From: Sphingomonas telluris
GTDB lineage: Bacteria; Pseudomonadota; Alphaproteobacteria; Sphingomonadales; Sphingomonadaceae
Assembly (NCBI RefSeq): GCF_022568775.1
Contig: NZ_JAKZHW010000001.1
Span: 1,054,001-1,118,000 of the forward strand
Direction of reading: 5' to 3'
DNA length: 64,000 nt
Below are positions 1 to 7,574 of the stretch, piece after piece; positions within the stretch are counted from its first letter, which is position 1; every line of letters begins with the position of its first letter. Both the position numbers and the translations under genes were made by a program. The notes under the pieces are model-generated. The model did not search any database. It saw only the letters and a list, made by a program, of their open reading frames with translations, and was not told where the DNA came from.

Positions 1-2288
1 TCCAGGGAAGCGATTTCCTTCTGCTCGAATTCCAGCGCGCTCGACAGCAACTCGTCGATCGGATCGCGGGCAGCCATTCCCAACCGAGCGTAAATTTTGC
101 GGCGGCCGTCCATCGAACCCGACAGGATGGTCTCGAGAAAGCGATGCGGCGTGGTGAAATCCGCCATCGCCAGCAGCGAGGTCAGAAGGTCGCGCGCCTG
201 CCGGAACTCGGGCCTGTCATCGCCGCGTTCACCTAGTCGCTGCCACAGCGAAACCTGCCCACGTCCGTAAGCCAGCTCGAGCAGCAATTCCTGGCTCCAA
301 CCGACCAGCGGCGAAACCAGCAAATTGCCGAGGTTGAGGTCGTCCAGGGGCTGAACAGCGAAGGTGATGGCCGCCAGCAGGTCCTTGACCGCAAGCGGTT
401 CCTGCAAGTGCAGGCGATCGATCCCCGCAACCGGCACGCCCTCTTCAAACAACCGGGCCACGATCAGCGACGCCAGTTCACCGCGGCTACGCACAAGGAC
501 GAGCACGTCCCCGGGCGTCATCGGCCGCTTGGTCGAAGCGAGGACGGGCGCTTCATCCAGCCATCTTCGAACCTGCTTCGCCAGCACGCTGGCGTAGAGG
601 CGCGCATCCTCGCCGAGCCAGCCCTCCTCGCCTTCTTCGCCGTTTGCGTCTGTCTCCGGCGCGAAGGGCGCCCACAGTTCGACGGCCCCCGGGCGGCCGT
701 AGAAATGCGGCTGATGCCGCCTCGGCTCATCCGGAAGACCCATGTTCCGGTAACCGACCTCATCGATGACCGCGTCGACAACGTCGAGGACGGCGGGCGC
801 CGAGCGAAAGCTCGCCTCGATGGACAGGTCCCTGAACTCGAGTGCCGATCCCGAGCGCTCATCTCCCTGTGCTTCCAGCAGAGCGGCGGAGCGCTCGCGC
901 ACCCACTGGCGGGCATTTTCGAATTCCTGCGGGTCGGTGCCCTGAAAGCCGAAGATCGCCTGCTTGAAGTCGCCCACCATGAAGATCGAGCGTCCCCGGC
1001 TCTCCGCTGCGCCGAGCCCCACGAAGAATTCGGAGGCGAGCGCCTGAACGATTTCCCACTGCTCGCGATTGGTATCCTGGGATTCGTCGACCAGGATGTG
1101 ATCGGTCCGCCGATCCAGCTTGTAGCGGACCCACTCGCCCATGCCCGGCGTCGCGAGCAGATGCCTGGTCCAGGCGATCAGGTCGTTGAAGTCGGCGACG
1201 CCGGCACTCCGCTTCGCCCGGGTGTAGGAAGCGGCGAAGGCTTGTCCGGCACGCAGACCGGCAGCCATGTCCGCGGCAAGCTTGGCGCCGTTCTGAATGC
1301 GCACGAGCTCGCCGATCAGGTTCGAAAGGCGTCCGGCATGCGCTTCATAGTGCGGCTCGGCCTTCGACTGGCCAGCAGACACCCGGAGAGTGTCCTTGTC
1401 GGTCATCACCACTTTGCGCAGCTTCGGAAGCGCCGCCGCTCGTTCGATCGGGCTCAACGAAAGCCAGCGGTCGATTGCCTCCGCGTGGCCCAATCCCGTC
1501 TGCACGCCCCACCGTCGGTTGGCATCGGCAATGGCTTGCAAAAGGTCGCAGTCGAAACGGTCGTCGTGGCATTGGTGCGCGATGAAATCCGCCACGGACT
1601 CGTCCGGCAATTGCATCACCCGGCGCAACAGCGGCTCGATCGTCTCCGGAGACCCGAAAGCGGCCATGGCGTCGGCCGCTCCGGCGCATAGCATCAGATA
1701 TTTTGCCGCCCCTTCTTCCCCCAGGCGAAGGCTCAGACACTGCACGTCGCTGATCAGGCGCTCGTCGTTGCGGGCTTCGGCATCGGCGATCAGGTTGGCG
1801 AGCGTGGTGCGCGCAAGCTCCTGCTCCGCTCGGCCTTCTATCGGCGTGAACCCCGGCGTAATTCCCGCCTCCGCCGGGAACGAGGCGAGCAGGGCCTGCG
1901 CGAAGCCGTGGATCGTCTGGATGCGAAGGCCGCCAGGCGCCTCCAGCACTTTCGCAAACAGCCGTCGCGCACGCTGAAGCATCTCCGGTCCGGTGTCTTC
2001 GCGGAGCGCGTACAATTCCTTGCGGAGCTCGGCGTCACGGAGACGCACCCAGGCGGCGAGGCGGGCGCCAATGCGGTTCGCCATTTCCGCGGCGCCGGCC
2101 TTCGTGAATGTCAGGCAGAGGATTGCTTCGGGATCGACACCGCTCAGCAGGAGGCGGAGCACCCGGCCCGTCAAAACTTGTGTCTTCCCCGTCCCTGCGG
2201 AAGCCGACAGCGAGGCATGGATGTTCGGCTCGACCGCGGACGCCTGCGCACCCTCCAGCACCGGGAGCGGATTGAAGCGCTTCCTCAT
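1..2288 (-). CDS. addA: Double-strand break repair helicase AddA (partial, C-terminus off the left edge)
   Basis: UvrD/Rep-family helicase-nuclease subunit of AddAB, which resects double-strand breaks for RecA-mediated repair. The visible N-terminus carries the Walker A stretch SASAGTGKT (about residues 28-36) followed by LCLTFTKAGAAEMANRI, the characteristic Q-motif/Walker A/motif Ia arrangement of AddA. About 760 codons are visible and the reading frame is open to base 1; the C-terminal nuclease domain lies outside the window. The ATG at 2286-2288 is chosen because it opens directly on MRKRFNPLPVLEGAQ just before the helicase motif. It follows addB on the same strand, but 223 bp separate them and that gap holds a small gene on the opposite strand. 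Confidence 0.93.
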   Translation of the reverse strand, partial: MRKRFNPLPVLEGAQASAVEPNIHASLSASAGTGKTQVLTGRVLRLLLSGVDPEAILCLTFTKAGAAEMANRIGARLAAWVRLRDAELRKELYALREDTGPEMLQRARRLFAKVLEAPGGLRIQTIHGFAQALLASFPAEAGITPGFTPIEGRAEQELARTTLANLIADAEARNDERLISDVQCLSLRLGEEGAAKYLMLCAGAADAMAAFGSPETIEPLLRRVMQLPDESVADFIAHQCHDDRFDCDLLQAIADANRRWGVQTGLGHAEAIDRWLSLSPIERAAALPKLRKVVMTDKDTLRVSAGQSKAEPHYEAHAGRLSNLIGELVRIQNGAKLAADMAAGLRAGQAFAASYTRAKRSAGVADFNDLIAWTRHLLATPGMGEWVRYKLDRRTDHILVDESQDTNREQWEIVQALASEFFVGLGAAESRGRSIFMVGDFKQAIFGFQGTDPQEFENARQWVRERSAALLEAQGDERSGSALEFRDLSIEASFRSAPAVLDVVDAVIDEVGYRNMGLPDEPRRHQPHFYGRPGAVELWAPFAPETDANGEEGEEGWLGEDARLYASVLAKQVRRWLDEAPVLASTKRPMTPGDVLVLVRSRGELASLIVARLFEEGVPVAGIDRLHLQEPLAVKDLLAAITFAVQPLDDLNLGNLLVSPLVGWSQELLLELAYGRGQVSLWQRLGERGDDRPEFRQARDLLTSLLAMADFTTPHRFLETILSGSMDGRRKIYARLGMAARDPIDELLSSALEFEQKEIASL

Positions 2289-2362
2289 GCGCGCGCACCC
2301 GCTTCCATTGTCCAGCGCAGCCCCATAGAGGGACGGCAAGGACTAGCTTTCAGAGGAAGATC

Positions 2363-2509
2363 ATGGCCGACGACAGCAACAGGGACGAAGCCAGCGAGCA
2401 GCGCAGCAAGAAGCTCGTGAAGGCGGGTGTTGCCGTCGGCATCGGTTCGGCAGCCATCGTCGCCGCGCTTCTCTACGCGTCCAAGATCAAGAAGAGGCCG
2501 CGCCGCTAG
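2363..2509 (+). CDS. Small single-TM membrane protein of unknown function, 48 aa
   Basis: A short frame, ATG at 2363 to TAG at 2507-2509, preceded by a purine-rich site (GAGGAAGA, 2353-2360). The product has a charged N-terminus (MADDSNRDEASEQRSKKL), one hydrophobic segment (about residues 20-40, VKAGVAVGIGSAAIVAALLYA) and a basic tail (KIKKRPRR), as expected for a small inner-membrane protein with positive residues on both sides. It lies on the opposite strand inside the gap between addB and addA. I do not recognise a family. The polarity of the sequence and the good ribosome-binding site argue for a real gene, but the size leaves doubt. Confidence 0.55.
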   Translation: MADDSNRDEASEQRSKKLVKAGVAVGIGSAAIVAALLYASKIKKRPRR

Positions 2510-2511
2510 GC

Positions 2512-5406
2512 TCATCTGCGGCCGTACCATTCTTCCAGCCGCATCAGATGATCATAATCGCCATAGGGCGCGTAGGCGGGATTGAGCTTGGCCGTGAACG
2601 GTTCGTCACCGGTCAGCCATTTGGCGCAGGCTTCCATGAAATTGCGGCGAGCATGGTCGAGAAATTCTTCCGGCCCCGTCTTCCTGTCGGGGCGAACGCA
2701 CTTGCCGAACTGATCACCATATTTGCTCAGCGACCAATATTCGTGCGCGCGCGGCAGGCCTGAAATGCCCTCGAACCCGCCTGCTTCAGCGATCATTCCC
2801 AGCAATCCGAGCTGAAGCGAAAAGCCAGCTTCGACAGCCTTCTGCCTGGGCGCCTTCCCGGTCTTGTAGTCGACGATGCCGATGCCACCGCCAGCCAGCC
2901 TGTCGATGCGATCGGCCTTGCCGTGAAGCGTGACCCCGTCGAATTCAGCTTCACCGCGTAGCTCGGCCGCGAGCGGCACGCGCCCTTGCGCCTGGTTCTC
3001 CCGCTCCTGCTCCTCGATCCAGCGGATCGCTTCCATCAGCCGCGGCTGCCAGAGCGCGCGCAGCATCGGGTGGATGGTCTCGCTCGTAAGCAACGACCGC
3101 GAGCGCTCGACGAGCTTGTCAGGATTGCAGTCGTCGTTCTTGAGCCATTGCTCGAGGACCTCGTGGACCGCCGTCCCCTTCCACGCTGCACTATGGTCCG
3201 CATCGACCGGGTCGAGCCTTCTCAGACCGAGTACGGCCTGCGCATAGAAGGCGAATGGATCGGCCTTCAGGCGGTCGACCGACGTCACGGAAATCTTTCT
3301 TGGCCGCTGTTCTCGTTCAGGGCGCGGAGCGGGACGATCGGCAGGCTTCGTCGTCCTGGATTTGTCGAGAGTGAGCGCCAGCCTCTCAAGGCGCGTCTCA
3401 TGCGCCAGTCCGCTCGTCATCGCCTGCAGCCGCAACCACAGACGCGACGCCACGGTCGGCGAACGGCTATCTCGCCGCGAGCGAGTGATCAGGACCTGCG
3501 GAGCGCCAAGGGCGCTAGCGAAATCGTGAGCGGAGAGCCCAACTCTGAACTCCAGCCCGGGCAATCCGAGGTTCGCGCGGATCTTCGGCGCCAGCCATGG
3601 ATCGGGCGACGGAAGCGCTGGCCACACCCCCTCGTTGAGGCCGCCGAGGATCATCAGGTCGGCCTGCTGCAGACGCGCTTCCAGAAGGCCCCAGATGAAC
3701 ACGCGCGGATGACCGCCATAAGGTGGGCGGATGCGCACCTCTTCGAGCAGACGATGCAGGATCGGCAGCGCGTCGTCGGCCGTCACGGTTAGATCCGTGG
3801 CAACCGCTTGCACCCTTGCGATCAGTTCGGCCGCCGATCGACCTGCGAACCCGCTCCAGACACGACCTCCAGCCAATTGCTGGGCCGCGTGCGTCAGCGA
3901 ACCCGCAAAGGCCGAAAGCGGCTGATCATGTCGGAGAAGAGTCTCGACGGCTGCAAGCTGCGGACGGATACGGCGCCACGCGCGCTCGGCGCGATGATGC
4001 CCGCTGAAGTGCTTGTCGAGGCCTTCCAGACCACCGGCGGGCCGGGGGCCACGCAACGCGATGTCTAGTTCGCGCACGTCGTCCATCCACGCCCGTCGCG
4101 CCTCTCCCTCCCCGCCGACCAGCGGGTGCTTGAGAAGCGCAAGGAGCGGAACCGGGGCGAGATCCTCTGCGGCTGCTGAGACCAAGGCCAAGAGGAAAGT
4201 GCCCGGGGCGAGCTGTGACAGCGCTCGCCCGGCACTGTCGTCCGCCTCGATGCTCCATCGGCCGAGAAGAGCAGACACGCGTTCGGCCAGAAGGCGGTCG
4301 GGCGTGACCAGGGCCGCTGTTTTACCGCGAGTTTCCAGGGCCTCTCGGATGGCCAAGGCGATGGCTTGCGCCTCGGCCGCCGGATCGGCGACTTCGATTG
4401 CCCGGACGCCCGTTAGACGGCGCTCGGCCGGCTTCAGGCTGTTCCATTTGTCGCTGAAGTCTGCGGCCGTCATGGCATGGGAAATCGCGCGGGAGCGAAC
4501 TGCGGGCGACGACGCCCTCCCCGAGGCAGGCCAAAGCTGCACTTCGCCGCGAGCCACGCCGACGCGATCGAGCAAGACCTTCAAATGGAATTGCGGATGA
4601 GTTTCTTCGGTACGGCCCCGGTCGTCGGGTCCGAGTGCCTCCCATTCCTCGTCCGGCATCGCACCGTCTAGGCTCAGGCCCGGGACGACGACCATGCCGT
4701 TGGGAATACGCGCGACGCACGCCAACAAGGCAGCGACCGCGGGTGCGGCGGTGGTCACGCCCGCAGCGACCGTGAAGCCGCTCGGCGGTGCCGCGCTCCA
4801 TCGCTCGGCCGTCCGGCGAAGCAGGCGGTTGCGCCGGTCGGTGAGATCGAGGCGGCCACGCTCGGCGAGCATCGCCGGCCAGCGGTCCAGGACGGGCCGA
4901 AATCGTTCGAGCGCCTTCTCCCAATGCGAGGCGAGCTCGGGCGCATCAGCCGCCGCCTCTGCGAGCGATCGCGGGTCCACTTCCTCGATCGTCAGCGCAT
5001 CCATCGTGCGTGCCAGCTCGGACGCGAGCCTTAGCGCCTCGGCGGAAGACTCGTCAGGCTTTCGGACAAGCGATGCGAGCGCCGCCAAGCGCTCCAGCGG
5101 TTCGATCGCAGGGGGAAGCGGCTCGACGTCATCGGCCGGATCGAGCGCGCCCCCTACCCGCTCCTCCAGGTCCGGATCTCCGATCGGGATCAGTCTTGGG
5201 AGGAGCAATCCGGACCCGCTCGCGCGGACGAAGGCTTCCGTGACCGTTCGAACCGCACGGTTGTTGGGCACGAGGATCCGGCCGCCCGCCAAGGCGAGTG
5301 GGTCGGCGCCGTATTTGGCGATGAGGCCCGCAGCTAGTGAGTCCGCGAACGAGCGGTGGATCGGGATCGTGAAGACTGACGGCCGCGCCGCTAGTCCCTC
5401 AAGCAT
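2512..5406 (-). CDS. addB: Double-strand break repair protein AddB
   Basis: Second subunit of the AddAB helicase-nuclease. It is about 964 residues, normal for alphaproteobacterial AddB. The N-terminus has the degenerate helicase core (ILVPNNRAVRTVTEAF near residue 47). The C-terminus has the PD-(D/E)XK nuclease of the RecB/PDDEXK_1 family, seen as GKADRIDRL followed by GIVDYKTGKAPRQK (about residues 825-855). The ATG at 5404-5406 (MLEGLAARPSVF) is chosen because it overlaps the murU stop by 8 bp, typical of coupled genes; an in-frame upstream ATG at 5454 would add 16 residues reaching into murU. Followed by addA. Confidence 0.95.
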   Translation of the reverse strand: MLEGLAARPSVFTIPIHRSFADSLAAGLIAKYGADPLALAGGRILVPNNRAVRTVTEAFVRASGSGLLLPRLIPIGDPDLEERVGGALDPADDVEPLPPAIEPLERLAALASLVRKPDESSAEALRLASELARTMDALTIEEVDPRSLAEAAADAPELASHWEKALERFRPVLDRWPAMLAERGRLDLTDRRNRLLRRTAERWSAAPPSGFTVAAGVTTAAPAVAALLACVARIPNGMVVVPGLSLDGAMPDEEWEALGPDDRGRTEETHPQFHLKVLLDRVGVARGEVQLWPASGRASSPAVRSRAISHAMTAADFSDKWNSLKPAERRLTGVRAIEVADPAAEAQAIALAIREALETRGKTAALVTPDRLLAERVSALLGRWSIEADDSAGRALSQLAPGTFLLALVSAAAEDLAPVPLLALLKHPLVGGEGEARRAWMDDVRELDIALRGPRPAGGLEGLDKHFSGHHRAERAWRRIRPQLAAVETLLRHDQPLSAFAGSLTHAAQQLAGGRVWSGFAGRSAAELIARVQAVATDLTVTADDALPILHRLLEEVRIRPPYGGHPRVFIWGLLEARLQQADLMILGGLNEGVWPALPSPDPWLAPKIRANLGLPGLEFRVGLSAHDFASALGAPQVLITRSRRDSRSPTVASRLWLRLQAMTSGLAHETRLERLALTLDKSRTTKPADRPAPRPEREQRPRKISVTSVDRLKADPFAFYAQAVLGLRRLDPVDADHSAAWKGTAVHEVLEQWLKNDDCNPDKLVERSRSLLTSETIHPMLRALWQPRLMEAIRWIEEQERENQAQGRVPLAAELRGEAEFDGVTLHGKADRIDRLAGGGIGIVDYKTGKAPRQKAVEAGFSLQLGLLGMIAEAGGFEGISGLPRAHEYWSLSKYGDQFGKCVRPDRKTGPEEFLDHARRNFMEACAKWLTGDEPFTAKLNPAYAPYGDYDHLMRLEEWYGRR

Positions 5407-6157
5407 CGGCCAGAAAGGCCTCCGTCTTCGGGATGGCGGCTGGCGTTCCGACATCGAACCAAAGACCCTGGTGAACCGCGCCGAAGCAGCGGCCCGCTTC
5501 GATGGCCTTGTTCCACAGGATGTTGGTGGAGAAGGGTCCTTCGGGCGCGCCTTCCAGGAGCGATTTCGCCATCATCTGGATGCCGGTGTAGACGAAGGGC
5601 GCGACGCGCGACCGCTCGCGGCGGCGAAGGCGCCCCGTCCGGTCCATGTGGAAGTCTCCCATGCCGCGATGGTTCTGCGCGCGCGCGTGGGGCACGAGCA
5701 GAAGGAGCGCATCCATTCGCTCGCTATCCCAATGCGACGCGAGCAGCCTGAGCGTATCCGCGGGACCGTCGATCCAGAGATTGTCGCTGTTGACGACAAG
5801 GAATGGGTCGGCATCGATCAGCGGCCCGGCCCTGACCAATCCTCCGCCGGTTTCGAGGAGGACATCGCGCTCATCGGAAATGACGACCTCGAGGCCGTCC
5901 GCCTTCGTCGCCAGGTGCGCTTCCACCGCACCGGGCAGGTAATGCACGTTAACGACGACCTTCTGCACGCCCGCGGAACGCAAACGGTCGAGCACATGGT
6001 CGAGAAGCGCGCGCCCGGCGACCTCGACGAGCGGCTTCGGTCGCGTTGCAGTGAGCGGGCGCATCCTTTTGCCCAGGCCTGCGGCCATAACCATCGCCGT
6101 CTTCGGCACTTCGGCCGCAACTTCGGCGCGAAGCCTGAGGGCGCGGCGAGCGGACAT
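5399..6157 (-). CDS. murU: Nucleotidyltransferase, probable N-acetylmuramate-1-phosphate uridylyltransferase MurU
   Basis: Sugar-1-phosphate nucleotidyltransferase of the GT-A fold. The N-terminus shows MVMAAGLGKRMRPLT, the nucleotide-binding loop, followed by KPLVEVAGRALLDHVLDRL. NSDNLW is the metal-binding acidic site. Being next to an AmgK-type kinase identifies it as MurU rather than a mannose-1-phosphate guanylyltransferase: in the anhydro-MurNAc recycling pathway AmgK phosphorylates MurNAc at C1 and MurU forms UDP-MurNAc, bypassing de novo synthesis. The ATG at 6157 overlaps the amgK stop (TGATG); an ATG at 6175 is possible and would add six residues. The assignment to MurU rests on family and context. 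Confidence 0.85.
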   Translation of the reverse strand: MSARRALRLRAEVAAEVPKTAMVMAAGLGKRMRPLTATRPKPLVEVAGRALLDHVLDRLRSAGVQKVVVNVHYLPGAVEAHLATKADGLEVVISDERDVLLETGGGLVRAGPLIDADPFLVVNSDNLWIDGPADTLRLLASHWDSERMDALLLLVPHARAQNHRGMGDFHMDRTGRLRRRERSRVAPFVYTGIQMMAKSLLEGAPEGPFSTNILWNKAIEAGRCFGAVHQGLWFDVGTPAAIPKTEAFLADA

Positions 6158-7143
6158 CACGCGGCCTGCCTCCACGGGTCGATCCGGTGCTCAGGCCGCA
6201 CATTCACGTCGAACCAATCACGCACAGGCTCGAGACCCGGCTGAGCAAGATCGCGTTCCAACAGCCCCCACATTCGCGGTTGGAAGCGGCGGTAGCCGGG
6301 CTTGTTGTCGCGCTTCCACAAACGGGTGAAGACGCCAAGAATCCGGGTATTCCGTTGTGCGGCGAGCGCCCAATAGGCGCGTTCGAATACGTTCGAGCCG
6401 CCCGTCGCGGCCACATAGCGATCGATCATCGTCCGTTCGATCACCGGCGGGACATCTCGGCGCGCATCTTCCAGCACCGACGCGAGATCGTAGGCAGGGT
6501 GACCGGCAAGGGCATCCTGAAAATCGAGCAGGCCAAAATGGGACACGCCTTCGCGACCCTTCACGAGCATTACGTTCTCGGCATGATAATCGCGCAGGAC
6601 TGTGACAGGCGCGAGACCGTCCTCCGCCACCGGCTTCAGCACCGTCGCCCAGGCGTCCAGATATGCAGCTTCGTCCACCGTCAAGCCGACTGCCGGGCAA
6701 TACCATTGCGTAAAGAGCTTCAGCTCCTCCAGCCAATGCTCGAGGCCATGCGGTGGCAAGCCCGGCATTGGCGGGTGCTGGTGCAGGTGGACCAGAACGT
6801 CGGTGGCCAGCTCGTACAGTTCCTGCTCGCGCGAAGGATCGTCATCCAGGAACTCGCGGAGACGCCAGTCGCCGAAATCGCCCAGCAGCAGGAGGCCCTT
6901 TTCCAGATCACGGGCCAGGATTTCCGGAGCGCTCAAGCCCTTGTCGGCAAGCCATTCGGCGACGGCGACGAAGGGCCTCGGGTCCTCATGCGGCGGCGGA
7001 GCATCCATGAGGACCGCGGTGCGATCGCCGTGACGAATACGGAAGTAACGCCGAAACGACGCGTCGCCCGCCAAGGGGAGAATTTCCGCACCAGCCCAGC
7101 CGCAAGACGCGAGGAATTCGGGAGCGTGTGCCGGAGGAATCAT
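6157..7143 (-). CDS. amgK: Phosphotransferase, probable N-acetylmuramate/N-acetylglucosamine kinase AmgK
   Basis: Aminoglycoside-phosphotransferase-fold sugar kinase, about 328 residues. Seen: the nucleotide-binding start LPLAGDASFRRYFRIRHGD, the catalytic loop VLRDYHAENVML (about residues 182-193) and the metal-binding segment GLLDFQDALAGHPAYDLASVL (about 205-225). Together with the following murU it forms the known two-gene cell-wall recycling pair. The start ATG at 7143 overlaps the tsaE stop by 4 bp (ATGA); in-frame ATGs at 7155 and 7167 would extend it into tsaE. Sugar specificity is inferred from context. Confidence 0.86.
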   Translation of the reverse strand: MIPPAHAPEFLASCGWAGAEILPLAGDASFRRYFRIRHGDRTAVLMDAPPPHEDPRPFVAVAEWLADKGLSAPEILARDLEKGLLLLGDFGDWRLREFLDDDPSREQELYELATDVLVHLHQHPPMPGLPPHGLEHWLEELKLFTQWYCPAVGLTVDEAAYLDAWATVLKPVAEDGLAPVTVLRDYHAENVMLVKGREGVSHFGLLDFQDALAGHPAYDLASVLEDARRDVPPVIERTMIDRYVAATGGSNVFERAYWALAAQRNTRILGVFTRLWKRDNKPGYRRFQPRMWGLLERDLAQPGLEPVRDWFDVNVRPEHRIDPWRQAA

Positions 7144-7574
7144 TGAGGAGGCCATCGATCCTGCCATGAAGGCGGGACCTCTGCTGTCAAGCGCCTCGCG
7201 CCGTCCTCCGCGAAATCCAGGGTTAGGCGGAGCGCATAGGGCCAGGCGGCAACGCCGGCCCTCTCAGGCCACTCAACGAGCAATACACCCTCGGCAGCAG
7301 CGTCCAGGCCGAGTTCGTCGAGCTCCGAGATGTCCTCGACGCGGTAGAGATCGACATGCCAGACTGTCGGATCAAGATCGTCATAGGGCTGGACGATCGC
7401 GAAGCTGGGGCTCGGCACCTCGCCTTCATGCCCAAGCGCCGCGAGGATTCCGCGCGCAAGGGCGGTCTTGCCCACTCCCAGAGGCCCGGAGAGGGTGACG
7501 ACATCGCCTGCGCGCAAGTTCGCGGCGATCCGCTTGCCCAAATTCTCGGTCGATCGTTCGTCCGTTAGGATCAT
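7140..7574 (-). CDS. tsaE: tRNA N6-threonylcarbamoyladenosine biosynthesis ATPase TsaE
   Basis: 144-residue P-loop ATPase that works with TsaB and TsaD to make t6A at position 37 of ANN-decoding tRNAs. Walker A is GPLGVGKT (residues 30-37). The family motifs SPSFAIVQPY, WHVDLYRVED and LLVEWPER follow in the expected order. The ATG at 7572-7574 overlaps the divL stop (ATGA) and the stop overlaps the amgK start in the same way, so translation of divL, tsaE, amgK and murU is probably coupled. tsaE between divL and a phosphotransferase gene is, from memory, a recurring alphaproteobacterial arrangement. Confidence 0.95.
   Translation of the reverse strand: MILTDERSTENLGKRIAANLRAGDVVTLSGPLGVGKTALARGILAALGHEGEVPSPSFAIVQPYDDLDPTVWHVDLYRVEDISELDELGLDAAAEGVLLVEWPERAGVAAWPYALRLTLDFAEDGARRLTAEVPPSWQDRWPPQ

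Noticed and set aside
408..1691. Long plus-strand open frame over addA
   Set aside because: Antisense shadow; the minus strand reads as AddA with Walker A and helicase motifs.
4694..6244. Plus-strand open frame over addB and murU
   Set aside because: Low-complexity Ser/Arg/Ala translation typical of shadows, crossing two well-supported minus-strand genes.
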